A stretch of 64,000 bases of DNA from Saprospiraceae bacterium. GTDB lineage: Bacteria > Bacteroidota > Bacteroidia > Chitinophagales > Saprospiraceae. Location: positions 1-64,000 of the forward strand of contig JAIYAP010000025.1 in NCBI GenBank assembly GCA_027488935.1, written 5' to 3'. The notes below the pieces were generated by a model. That model was given only the letters and a program-made list of their open reading frames with translations. It was not told where the DNA came from and searched no databases. Below are positions 28,301 to 35,897 of the stretch, in pieces; within the stretch, counting starts at the first letter, position 1; each line of letters starts with the position of its first letter. The position numbers and the translations under genes were made by a program.

Positions 28301-28998
28301 TTGTTGAAATAATTGGAGTACTCTGCTTTGGCCGCAATTGCAATCCGGTATTTCTTTAAGCTCACTCGGGCCGAACCGCGGTCTTGTGCTACTTGCTGGA
28401 TTGCCGATTGGGCAGGATCGAATCCGCTTGTGATATCCACATCATCTACGCCGCAGATCATATTGCCCGCAGGTAAAAAATCGGTTGCAGGCAGGTCATT
28501 ATTGCGAAAAACCATATAAACCGGGCTTTGATCGTCGCCATACACCTGAATGGTTTGCTCTACCTTTCCAGGCGTGCTGAAATACGCATGAAAACCATCG
28601 TAACCCAGGCCCAAACGCACCAAAGTGCCAGAACCATCGGCTGCCAGGCCGGAATAGGAACGCAATTCCGGGAATTTAGCGGCCAAACCTGGTGCAATCA
28701 CGGGAGACTCTACAACCCAAAACCGCAACATTTGCCCGTCGGCCATGGGTAAATCCAACGGCAAAGCTGCTGTTTTTGCCGCCGCCGTGAATTCCATCGG
28801 CGCGGTATGGAGGTATTGACGGATACCTGCAAAATCCAGTTCCAAGGTTTTAAACTGAGCAGGTACGCTCACCTGACGCTGGTTTTGTATGGTCGCCAAT
28901 TGATCGGCCCCTACAGGTTTCCAAAAAGAAGGCACATTTTGCGCCTGAACGGCCGTAAAAAGGCCAGCAACGAATAAAAATAGTAAAAACTTACGCAT
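25357..28998 (-). CDS. T9SS-secreted reprolysin-like metalloprotease (first paralogue)
   Basis: 1213 residues from the ATG at 28998 (MRKFLLFLFVAGLFTAVQAQ signal peptide). Intact zinc motif HEMCHQMSGSH starting at His354, the same position as the altered Gln354 of the third paralogue; a Cys sits just before the second His. Met-turn SGSSVMGYPG. Fibronectin-III-like domain, P-domain (~889-1007), cadherin-like domain and type A T9SS sorting domain from FVLSPNPATQSVQL. Preceded by a good Bacteroidota promoter with a ~50 nt leader and followed by a strong terminator, so it may be expressed independently of the other two. Confidence 0.92.
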   Translation of the reverse strand: MRKFLLFLFVAGLFTAVQAQNVPSFWKPVGADQLATIQNQRQVSVPAQFKTLELDFAGIRQYLHTAPMEFTAAAKTAALPLDLPMADGQMLRFWVVESPVIAPGLAAKFPELRSYSGLAADGSGTLVRLGLGYDGFHAYFSTPGKVEQTIQVYGDDQSPVYMVFRNNDLPATDFLPAGNMICGVDDVDITSGFDPAQSAIQQVAQDRGSARVSLKKYRIAIAAKAEYSNYFNNSIPVILSKIKTALDYIVLIQERDFAVRMELIADNDKLIFLDVNTDPYSGNETGDWMNQNPGAINAIIGSSAYDIGHVFAVYVTGSATGIAGGRVCNVFGKARGCSSTNPPQGTYFNLVAAHEMCHQMSGSHTMSNCSDTNNGQLAPGNAYEPGSGSSVMGYPGACGPNDIQGNNDPYYHISNIEQVANFVYQDEGNTCGVVEQSTNNQPSATILVTNNISIPIGTPFKLTGAGADEDNDVLTYCWEQYNLGPVSVLGTPTGTAPAFRSFPPVNTPVRYFPRLSVVNSNTSDQNEVLPSYSRDLTFRFTVRDNHAGAGGIATQQVSVKATVAAGPFLVLSPNSGGTIWSPGDQKEITWDVSNTDKAPVNCKLVNIKLSTDGGATFPITLATNVPNNGRACIAVPNNLTTAGRIMVEAADNVFYDMSNTNISIQNATAPAFGICADNLKATVCLPGTYTTTISTSSLAGFNGLVDLGITGMPAGTVANFAPNPVQAGSDAVLTLTFEPNLPENVYNLTVTGTSSVAPQSVLLNLSVVQNNFTAFALTSPANGAGGVDLGPVLKWNDVPDADAYDFQVSTSPTFAPGTLIAERNQYLLDTFKIPVVLGDGQTIYWRVRPVNACANADWSEPNVFVTKVQSCTVFNANDLPKVISGNSTPTVESKITVNSNAILSDVNVTSVAGNHNFFKDLDVRLISPSGTEVQLWKDKCPGVFTFNIGFDDSAPSVFNCPPPSNGTKSKPATVLSAFNGQNANGIWTLRAKDVVIGSGGSLSGFSLELCSSQALNAPFLVNNNPLSLASGTNEVITTSLLKVDDADNTPAQLVFTLVTTPKFGFLQYNGVTLQAGDQFTQEGINNGALRFFDYGVSGAEDQFRFAATDGNGGLVADIFKIRPIVATQEAIQQLAFVLSPNPATQSVQLFFPSALSDDTQLSLVNIAGQLIYTNKLTAGTTAQFLDLNKLPAGVYVVSLQNAKGKGVQKLVIR

Positions 28999-29049
28999 GG
29001 GAAAGGGTGAGTTATGGCTGCAAGTGGTGAAAACTTGAGAAAATAAAGG

Positions 29050-29081
29050 CAAAAATACCGGTTGTGAAAACATTTCGGCAA
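29050..29081 (-). promoter_or_regulatory. Bacteroidota promoter of the first protease gene
   Basis: On the minus strand TTG (29081-29079), 21 nt, then TATTTTTG (29057-29050), matching the TTG/TAnnTTTG consensus. The leader to the ATG at 28998 would be roughly 45 nt. Confidence 0.55.
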
Positions 29082-29261
29082 AAAAAACGACGTTTGGCAA
29101 ACAAAAGCAAATAAAGGGCGCCTACGTCCCAAATGTTGCTGCATGATTACTGCTTTTATTTTAAAAACAAGGCAATTCAATACCCCACAAATGTGCTTGC
29201 GAACACAGGTAGGACAAAATGAAATTTACACCAGCGTTGTTTTTAACCGATAAACGTTGAA

Positions 29262-30323
29262 TTAGTTTCCAGTCGGATCCACAAACCGCCGGTCATAGGT
29301 AAATTTTCGATCGGTCAGTGTTTTTAAAAATACAATTAAATCCTGTTGCTCCATGGCGGTCAAGCCTGCCAACTTTTTTACCGCAGGATCTACCCAACCG
29401 GTATGAAAATTACCCGCCGCGTAATGTGCCAATACTTGTTTCAAATTGCGAAACCGACCATCATGCATGTAAGGATAGGTGATTTCGACATTGCGGAGCG
29501 CGGGCACCCGAAACCGCATGGAATCTTGCGGCAGGCCTGTTATGTTTAAACGCCCATAATCGCCAATGGCCGTATCGGGCTGCAATCCGATGTTGCGCAT
29601 GGAAAAATCACTGAACAAGGGCTCCGTATGACAAGTAGCACAATGCTGTCGAAACAACGCCAAGCCCCGTGTTTCGGCGGGGGTAAATTCGAGCGCGCCG
29701 CTCCGATATAAGTCGTACCGCGCACTATCACTCACCATCAAGGCCAAAAACTGCGACAAAGCCTTCATCATCAAAGCCGTACTGATTTCTTTTTGGTGAA
29801 ATGCTTTTCGAAAAAGGCGTGGGTATTCAGGGTGTCTGCGCAATTTTTCCAATACGTGCGCCAGACTTTCATCCATCTCGGTGGCATTGGTAATGGGCGC
29901 AATGGGTTGTACATCCAGGTGGTTGATGCCGCCATCCCACATAAAATTGGGTTGCCAGATCAAATTTTGCAAGGCAGGAACATTGCGGGTGCCGATCAGG
30001 CCATTGATGCCGTGGCTTAATTTGTGGTCGATGTGGCCAAAAGCCGCAATGCGCTGATGACAACTGCCGCAACTCGTGCTGCTATCTCGGGAGAGGATCG
30101 GATCGTAAAAAAGTTTGCGTCCCAGTACAAATCCGGCGGGCGTTATCCGGTTTTTACTGAAATCATACACCGGCGCGGGAAATCCAGCGGGTTTGCGCAG
30201 CCGCACATCTTTCTTGGTGATTCGAAAAAACGGATTTTCACCCGATTCGACCGCAGCCAAAACGAGGTAAGCCATCGCGAGCAACAGACCAACCCGAAAA
30301 ATACGACTGAAATGGTAGGTCAT
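29262..30323 (-). CDS. Di-haem cytochrome c peroxidase / MauG family protein
   Basis: 353 residues. An N-terminal hydrophobic segment (residues ~9-24) should export or anchor it in the periplasm. Two haem c sites: CGSCH (Cys85, Cys88, His89) and CATCH (Cys228, Cys231, His232). A conserved YMHDGRF segment lies near residue 298, as in bacterial cytochrome c peroxidases, which reduce H2O2 with electrons from small c-type cytochromes; MauG relatives instead modify proteins. The length is typical of the family. It is the last gene of a minus-strand run with LysE, GH130 and FucP genes; no functional link is evident. Confidence 0.9.
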   Translation of the reverse strand: MTYHFSRIFRVGLLLAMAYLVLAAVESGENPFFRITKKDVRLRKPAGFPAPVYDFSKNRITPAGFVLGRKLFYDPILSRDSSTSCGSCHQRIAAFGHIDHKLSHGINGLIGTRNVPALQNLIWQPNFMWDGGINHLDVQPIAPITNATEMDESLAHVLEKLRRHPEYPRLFRKAFHQKEISTALMMKALSQFLALMVSDSARYDLYRSGALEFTPAETRGLALFRQHCATCHTEPLFSDFSMRNIGLQPDTAIGDYGRLNITGLPQDSMRFRVPALRNVEITYPYMHDGRFRNLKQVLAHYAAGNFHTGWVDPAVKKLAGLTAMEQQDLIVFLKTLTDRKFTYDRRFVDPTGN

Positions 30324-30386
30324 CCCTGGTTGTTTTATTTAACCTGGCCCTTTTGATGCCTTTTTTAGGAAAAACCTGTCAAAAAC

Positions 30387-31067
30387 CTATTTTCCAAAAA
30401 CCCGAGCAATGACCAGCACGCCAAAAACAAGCAACATCAAACCGATGCCTTGATTTACCCGCTGGGTATGCGCAGGGGTGAGCCAATTGCGCAGGCGCTT
30501 GGCCGCATATGCCTTCAAAGTATCGATAGCGATCAAAGTACCAAGCATCCCACTGAAAAATTTGGTGATTTCAGGCCCACTCCAATTATTGGGAATCACC
30601 ACGGCTGTTGCGATACCGATCCAGAAAAACATGGTGCCCGGATTGATCAAATTTAACAAAAAACCGCGCAACCAATACCCTGGTAGCCCCAATTTTTGCC
30701 AATTGTGGCGCACGCCGGGCGCTTCCCGACCATCCAGCCGGTCCAGTAATCGGTCCGCCTGGGTGTTTTCGGTATCTTCGGTGGGTAATTTGTGCGGGCG
30801 TAAAGAATTGATCCCAAAAACAATTAACAACACCCCGCCTATAATGCCTGCCCAAAAACGAAAATTGGGCAAAGCCGTCACCGCCGCTAAAGTATCAATA
30901 CCATAACGCACCAGCAGAATATACAGCACATCACAAGTCCAGATGCCGCTCGCCACGGCCAATCCAGCCCGAAATCCTCGGTCAATGCCTGCCTGAACGA
31001 TGGCAAACAGAATCGGTCCAATCATAAAGCTCAGCGACAAGCCGAGCAACATTCCCTGAAGTATCAT
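30387..31067 (-). CDS. LysE/RhtB family amino-acid exporter
   Basis: 226 residues, strongly hydrophobic with about six predicted membrane segments. The N-terminal MILQGMLLGLSLSFMIGPILFAIVQAGIDRGFRAGLAVASG matches the LysE family signature (GPI/GP near residue 18 and the G-x-R-x-G loop). These inner-membrane carriers export amino acids or related small molecules; specificity cannot be predicted. A charged cytoplasmic loop (~residues 93-120) is longer than usual. It lies 63 bp before the peroxidase gene and 42 bp after the GH130 gene. Confidence 0.88.
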   Translation of the reverse strand: MILQGMLLGLSLSFMIGPILFAIVQAGIDRGFRAGLAVASGIWTCDVLYILLVRYGIDTLAAVTALPNFRFWAGIIGGVLLIVFGINSLRPHKLPTEDTENTQADRLLDRLDGREAPGVRHNWQKLGLPGYWLRGFLLNLINPGTMFFWIGIATAVVIPNNWSGPEITKFFSGMLGTLIAIDTLKAYAAKRLRNWLTPAHTQRVNQGIGLMLLVFGVLVIARVFGK

Positions 31068-31109
31068 AAGGTGGCAAAAGTAAGCCGCGAATTTGAAAAG
31101 CGCACTACC

Positions 31110-32216
31110 CTATTTCGGTTTGAAGGCCGCAACGGCAATTTTTGAGTCGGCCGTGCCGTAATATAACAGCCATTGATCCTTCCACCAAACCATGCCTTCC
31201 AAAAAACAGACGTTATTGACCTGTCCCTTTTTCTCATAAGCCTTTTCCGGGTGCAAAAAATGCTGGTTGGAACGCGCCTTTAGTTTCTCGGGATGCGCGG
31301 CGTCAAAGAGTGCTTGTCCGACCGAATAAGCCATCGCAGGCAATTGAGTATCGCCATTGGTGGGCGCGTTGGCGCTGTTGTAAAACAATAAGATCCCTTT
31401 GGGGGTCAGGAGGGCAAACGGACCAGGTTCTACTAGTTCACTATCAAACTTGCCCGGACGCGGCTGCAACGCGATGCGTAAAACATCCGAACCTTTCATT
31501 TCGATGGGTTTCCATTCAATCAAATCGTCTGAAGTAGCCAGAAAAATATTGGTATCGCCCCAATACATCCAGTATTTACCATTTATTTTGGTTGCCACAA
31601 TTTCTCCGTTGATGTTTTCGCATACAATTGCGCCCGATTTGGACCACTGGTTTTTGTAACGTTTGCTGTCGAAGGCCAATCCGTGTTTTTCCCAAACCTG
31701 CAAATCAGTAGAGGATGCGATGGCCAAGCGCGCCACCTTGCCATCGTACGCGGTGTAGGTCATGATGTATTTGCCATCGGCCCGTTTTACCACCCGCGGG
31801 TCTTCACAACCGCCCTCCCATTCGAAGTCTTTCATTTTATCGCGGTTGGGAAACATCACCGGATAACTCAGTTTTTTGAACTCCAAACCGTCGCGGCTGC
31901 TGGCCAACCCGATCCTGGACGTGCGGTGTTCAGCATCCACATCATCCTGGGCGCGGTACAGAAGCCACACACGGCCATCTTTCACCACCGCTGCCGGATT
32001 GAACACACTTTGTTCTTCCCAGCGGACATCTTTCTTGCGCAAAGGACAGAAAAACTCGGCTTTTCGGTCGGATTCCATGACGGGATTGGCGTCATCGAGT
32101 TTTTCGATGGGTTGAAAAGCCCAGTTTTTGTCGTTGCTCAAACTTTGGGTACTGCTGCAAGCCATCCACTGCATACAGATCAGCAACAACAAGGTATAAA
32201 TAGTGTATTTTTTCAT
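31110..32216 (-). CDS. GH130-family glycoside phosphorylase/hydrolase lipoprotein
   Basis: 368 residues from the ATG at 32216 (MKKYTIYTLLLLICMQWMAC), giving a lipoprotein signal with its lipobox Cys; an ATG nine bases upstream is also possible. The five-blade propeller of GH130 is recognised from NPAAVVKDGRVWLLYRAQD, the CEDPRV motif near residue 140 containing the catalytic-type Asp, and ELVEPGPFALLTPKGILLFY. Family members act on beta-mannosides, by phosphorolysis or, in some Bacteroidota subfamilies, hydrolysis. Lipid anchoring is uncommon for the phosphorylases and favours an envelope role. The sugar transporter gene lies 76 bp upstream in the same direction, which supports a small mannoside-use operon. 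Confidence 0.85.
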   Translation of the reverse strand: MKKYTIYTLLLLICMQWMACSSTQSLSNDKNWAFQPIEKLDDANPVMESDRKAEFFCPLRKKDVRWEEQSVFNPAAVVKDGRVWLLYRAQDDVDAEHRTSRIGLASSRDGLEFKKLSYPVMFPNRDKMKDFEWEGGCEDPRVVKRADGKYIMTYTAYDGKVARLAIASSTDLQVWEKHGLAFDSKRYKNQWSKSGAIVCENINGEIVATKINGKYWMYWGDTNIFLATSDDLIEWKPIEMKGSDVLRIALQPRPGKFDSELVEPGPFALLTPKGILLFYNSANAPTNGDTQLPAMAYSVGQALFDAAHPEKLKARSNQHFLHPEKAYEKKGQVNNVCFLEGMVWWKDQWLLYYGTADSKIAVAAFKPK

Positions 32217-32301
32217 GTTTATCATGGTTTTAAAGCCGAATGCTTCGGCGTGCGTTAGCAGTACGGGATTCGGATAACGCAGAAAAAGATCGGCTGTTGT
32301 A

Positions 32302-33597
32302 TTAGGCTGCTTCGATGTCTGTTTCGTACCCTTTTAAGGCATAAAAACTGACAAAGCCAAAACAGATCAGCGGAATGACCAATGCTAATTTCATCCCGCC
32401 CGCCAAAGATAAGGCACCTGCGATGGGGGGCAACACTGCGCCGCCCACAATAGCCATGATCACCAACGAAGACGCCAATTTGCGCTCAGCCGGTGGTAAT
32501 CCTTTGGTTGCGAGGGCAAAAATAGTTGGGAACATGATGCTCTGGCAAAAATACGTCAGCATGATGCACACAATGCCCACCAATCCGCCCGTCGCGAAAG
32601 CCAAAATAACCAACCCGACCGCAGCCAGGCTGTACCAGGACAAAACTATGCGGGCTTCGGTTTTGCGCATCAAATAAGTACCTAAAAATCGTCCCAGCAT
32701 AAATAGTACCAGCGCAAAAGAAGCATGGAATCCGGCGATTTGTTCTGGTGTCATGGTATCGGCGAGTTGGTACAGCGTTTTTACGATGTCCAAATGCGCG
32801 TTTTTCGCAAAATCTAATTTAAAATCCACAAAATAGCCCCACAAAGTAGCTTGTGCGCCCACATTGGCAAATTGCGCCAACACCCCCAGCGTCAAATGCC
32901 GATAACGCTTGAACAGATCCCCGATGCGCACCGTGCCCTCGCTCAATTCTTCCTCCCTTCCTACTTCCGGCATTTTCGTCAACGCAAACAACACCGCTAC
33001 CGCCAGCACCAGCACGCCTACGGCCAAATAAGGCCCCTGCACCGAAAGCGCCTCCGCAATACGTGCCGCGTCAATTTGCTCGGGCGTCATGGTCGCCAGC
33101 AATTCCTTGGTGTATTCCGTTTTTGAAAAGATGAACAAACTGCCGATAATAGGTCCAAGGATAATACTAATGCCATTGAACGACTGCGCAAAATTGATGC
33201 GCCAGGCCGCGTCTTTTTTATCGCCCAACACCGTCACATACAGATTTGCAGCCGTTTCCAAAAATGCCAAACCCGCCGCAATCGTAAACAAGGCAAACAA
33301 AAAGAACGCGTACACCCGCAAATCGGCCGCGGGATAAAACAAAAACGCCCCCGCCGCATACAGCAGCAATCCCGCCAAAATGCCTTTTTTATAGCCAAAT
33401 TTGCGCATAAACATACCTGCAGGCAAGGCCATCACAAAATAACCGAGGTAAAAAGCCGAATCCACAATGCCCGCCTGCCAACGCTGCAAATCTAATGCAA
33501 ATTGAAAATGCCGGATCAGCGAGCCGTTAAGGCTGTTGGCAATGCCCCAGAGGAAGAATAGGGAGCAGACTAGGGCGAAGGGTAGGCGGTATTTCAT
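32302..33597 (-). CDS. FucP-type sugar:H+ symporter (MFS)
   Basis: 431 residues with about 12 membrane segments. Features of the FucP branch of the major facilitator superfamily: FFLWGIANSLNGSLIRHFQ near the start, the GYFVMALPAGMFMRKFGYKKG loop between TM2 and TM3, and LAFLETAANLYVTVLGD. FucP relatives import fucose, glucose/galactose or mannose-type sugars with protons. With the GH130 gene downstream a mannose-containing sugar is the likely substrate, though this is inference. No adjacent regulator gene was seen; a repeat-rich 0.8 kb gap lies upstream. Confidence 0.9.
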   Translation of the reverse strand: MKYRLPFALVCSLFFLWGIANSLNGSLIRHFQFALDLQRWQAGIVDSAFYLGYFVMALPAGMFMRKFGYKKGILAGLLLYAAGAFLFYPAADLRVYAFFLFALFTIAAGLAFLETAANLYVTVLGDKKDAAWRINFAQSFNGISIILGPIIGSLFIFSKTEYTKELLATMTPEQIDAARIAEALSVQGPYLAVGVLVLAVAVLFALTKMPEVGREEELSEGTVRIGDLFKRYRHLTLGVLAQFANVGAQATLWGYFVDFKLDFAKNAHLDIVKTLYQLADTMTPEQIAGFHASFALVLFMLGRFLGTYLMRKTEARIVLSWYSLAAVGLVILAFATGGLVGIVCIMLTYFCQSIMFPTIFALATKGLPPAERKLASSLVIMAIVGGAVLPPIAGALSLAGGMKLALVIPLICFGFVSFYALKGYETDIEAA

Positions 33598-33748
33598 TTT
33601 GTTAGTGATGAGTGAGGAGTGATGAGTGTGGTGAAGACGGCTTGGTATTTATGTAAAAAACTGGCAATCATTGCGTTATGGTATTGGAGGGGTCACGCAT
33701 TTGTAAATGTCATGCATTTATAAACACAAAATGGCCAAATATTCCGCA

Positions 33749-33765
33749 CGACCCCAGCGGGGTCG
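33749..33765. repeat. Short GC-rich palindrome (REP-like)
   Basis: CGACCCC (33749-33755) and GGGGTCG (33759-33765) around AGC, followed by CATCTTTGTAG. Hairpins of this GACCCC-GGGGTC kind recur in intergenic DNA of many Bacteroidota in my recollection; copy number in this genome cannot be judged from the window. Confidence 0.55.
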
Positions 33766-33914
33766 CATCTTTGTAGAAAAAATTGTGTTGGGTGTTCGTA
33801 AAACCAAACCAAACATAGGCCAAACCAACCTGCTAAAATCGTTTTTGCATCATTGGAAACCATCCATTTAACGCCAATGCCGCCCTCCATTTTTGGGTAT
33901 CTCCAAATTGTCAA

Positions 33915-33956
33915 TTTTCAACTGTAAATTTCCAACTGTAAACCGCCAACTGTCAA
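33915..33956. repeat. Three tandem 14-bp units
   Basis: TTTTCAACTGTAAA, TTTCCAACTGTAAA and CCGCCAACTGTCAA follow one another without gap. The core CAACTGT is invariant. Non-coding. Confidence 0.75.
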
Positions 33957-34044
33957 CTATTCCCCGGGTAAGGTAGAAATTTTGTGAAAAACGGGACGGG
34001 GGAAATTTTTGATGATTTCTGGATGGGATGAAGGTTGTGCGCGT

Positions 34045-34104
34045 GTACGGGCAGGTCGAGACCTGCCCGTACGCGACCTGCCCGTACACGACCTGCCTGT
34101 ATAT
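34045..34104. repeat. Three tandem 15-bp units preceded by an inverted copy
   Basis: GACCTGCCCGTACGC, GACCTGCCCGTACAC and GACCTGCCTGTATAT occupy 34060-34104. Immediately before them GTACGGGCAGGTC (34045-34057) is the reverse complement of the unit, so the first 28 bases form a perfect 13-bp hairpin with a 2-nt centre. Confidence 0.8.
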
Positions 34105-34112
34105 AAGTGATT

Positions 34113-34153
34113 GAGGTGTCACCTCAGGCGGTAACCACCCGAGGTGACACCTC
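34113..34153. repeat. Paired 13-bp palindromes
   Basis: GAGGTGTCACCTC (34113-34125) and GAGGTGACACCTC (34141-34153) are each near-perfect palindromes and are reverse complements of one another, separated by a 15-bp imperfect palindrome. They can form either two small hairpins or one long cruciform. Confidence 0.8.
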
Positions 34154-34414
34154 TAAAAGGCGAAAAAGAAATTTTATTCGATATTTTTAAAAAAATTAGC
34201 GAAAAATTTTGCTTGACACAGATATTAAAAACAGAAGCAATATATTATTTTAAAAAACCCCAGAAAACAGAAAACGCCCGTGCCATATAATGCGCGCCGT
34301 TCGGTTTTGTACATGGCTTCAGCCTAAGTGGCTGACAAACAGCGCCCAGAATAAGAATTAATGCTGCCTTTCGGGCGGTCCTTCGTTTATTTGAACAGTT
34401 TACCACAACACGGC

Positions 34415-35830
34415 CTATATTTTAACGAACCGGTCGATGAATACCTTTTCCGCATATTGTACCCTAACATGGTACAATCCTGCGGGCAAACGATGTATAT
34501 CAATGGAGGCTGTATTTGGAGCGGATAGGGCGGATAAGTTCGTTAGGCCAGTGCAATCGCGGCCTGCAACATCATAAAACGCAATTGCCTGAATGGTCGT
34601 AGTTTCATCCGCAACTGAAAGCCGGATGCTACCGCTGGCAGGATTGGGGGAAATGGATAATTGGCCAGAAGGTGCCGAGGTGTTTTTTACCGCAACCAAG
34701 GCAGCGCAAGTATCTTTGCTGTGATCGCCGATGTATTTGGCAAAATACTTTACAGGCTGATCGTCTATTTTCGTAAAGCCGCCGCCGATGTAGATTTCAT
34801 CGTTGTAGACGGCAATAGAAGTAGCGCCGTTATCAAACTTGCTATTGCCAATGCTACACCAATGTTGCCCATCCCACACCGCCACATTTTGGATGGGTAA
34901 ACCATCTGAGATACAATTAAATATGCCAGCCACATACAATTTGTCGTTATACACCACCATATCTTCAATCCTTCCCGAACCGCATATTCCTTTGCCCACA
35001 TCATGCCAGGCAGTGCCATCCCAACGCATGATTTTATTTCCGGCATTGCCATCCGTAACACTAAACGGGCCCGCTACATACAGCTCATCATGATATACAA
35101 CCATATCAAAAACAGAACTTAAGCCGCCAAACAAACCTCCGCCGACCTGCTTCCATGAACTGCCATCATAACGCGCAATGTCATCGTTTTCGATTCCGTT
35201 GATTTTGTTGTAAAAATTTCCGCCTACATATAGATCACCCTTGTAATAAGCAGCCCGGAAATTCAATGGGACATCACCTGATATAGTAGATGGAAAGCCA
35301 TATGTAGTCCATTGTACCCCATCCCAACTGGCTACAGAATTCGCTAGTTCATTGCCTGCAAATTTAAAAGTGCCGACCACGTAAAGTACATTATTAGATA
35401 CACAAGAGCCTGAAATATAACCTATTTGATCATTTTCATTGTATAGAAACGGTGTTATTGGATGCCAGTTGCTTCCATCCCAACGGGCGATTCCACTGCT
35501 TGGAACACCTGCTATTTCATTGAAGTAAGCGCCGGAATAAATTTCATTTTTATATCGAATAAAAGATAATATAGGATCGCAATCAATTCCCCCACAAGCA
35601 TCATAAAACCCGGTCCCCATGGGCTGAATTACATTTCCCTGCAACCTGCATACCCCATTTACCGTATCATTTCCATTAAACCTGAATCCCCCACCTATGT
35701 ATAGTATATTATCGACGCTATCGGTGAAGAGACTTCTCAGAGGTCTATTGAAATCCCCAACCTGTTGCCAATCTTGTGCGTATATATTATAAAACCCAAG
35801 GATCAGGGTTATTGTGAGCATCAATCGCAT
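34415..35830 (-). CDS. T9SS-exported beta-propeller protein
   Basis: 471 residues with signal peptide MRLMLTITLILGFYNIYAQ. Residues ~20-385 are repeats of about 45 residues with the pattern LYVGG/LYVAGxF...xNxVAxWDGxxW, typical of a beta-propeller built from kelch- or delta-60-like blades. The last ~75 residues are a type A T9SS sorting domain (LSISPNPASGSIRL to the C-terminal DRFVKI). The function is unknown; the repeats suggest binding rather than catalysis. Its final 149 bp are almost the same as those of the next gene upstream. A terminator hairpin sits just 11-56 bp before its start, so how it is transcribed is unclear. Confidence 0.88.
   Translation of the reverse strand: MRLMLTITLILGFYNIYAQDWQQVGDFNRPLRSLFTDSVDNILYIGGGFRFNGNDTVNGVCRLQGNVIQPMGTGFYDACGGIDCDPILSFIRYKNEIYSGAYFNEIAGVPSSGIARWDGSNWHPITPFLYNENDQIGYISGSCVSNNVLYVVGTFKFAGNELANSVASWDGVQWTTYGFPSTISGDVPLNFRAAYYKGDLYVGGNFYNKINGIENDDIARYDGSSWKQVGGGLFGGLSSVFDMVVYHDELYVAGPFSVTDGNAGNKIMRWDGTAWHDVGKGICGSGRIEDMVVYNDKLYVAGIFNCISDGLPIQNVAVWDGQHWCSIGNSKFDNGATSIAVYNDEIYIGGGFTKIDDQPVKYFAKYIGDHSKDTCAALVAVKNTSAPSGQLSISPNPASGSIRLSVADETTTIQAIAFYDVAGRDCTGLTNLSALSAPNTASIDIHRLPAGLYHVRVQYAEKVFIDRFVKI
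34416..34564 (-). repeat. 149-bp copy 1 of a shared sorting-domain tail
   Basis: Aligns without gaps with 35899-36047 at a constant offset of 1483 bp, with 14 differences by my count (about 90% identity). It encodes the last ~49 residues of both T9SS proteins, including GRDCTGLTNL and LPAGLYHVRVQYAEKVFI. Outside it the two genes are not obviously alike. Confidence 0.85.
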
Positions 35831-35840
35831 GTGTTGTACA

Positions 35841-35886
35841 ATTTAAAAAGTGGCTCCCCATGAACAGTATTCACAAGGAGCCACTT
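35841..35886 (-). terminator. Rho-independent terminator after the SBBP protein gene
   Basis: On the minus strand AAGTGGCTCC (35886-35877) pairs with GGAGCCACTT (35857-35848), followed by TTTAAATT. It ends the 39950-35898 gene, only 11 bp before the next start codon. Confidence 0.75.
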
Positions 35887-35897
35887 GGGGATGAATG

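Larger units (their letters stand above)
33598..34414. other. Gene-free, repeat-rich intergenic region
   Basis: About 820 bp without a convincing gene. It holds, in order, a direct repeat of GTGATGAGTG (33605, 33619), a short GC-rich hairpin, a triple 14-bp repeat, a triple 15-bp repeat with an inverted copy, and a pair of palindromes, each listed separately where strong. From 34160 on it is AT-rich with no structure that I can name. Confidence 0.7.

Noticed and set aside
33693-34122. Two minus-strand frames of 73 and 84 codons in the repeat-rich gap
   Set aside because: They run through tandem repeats (for example repeated VYGQVAYGQV), have no start context and match no family.
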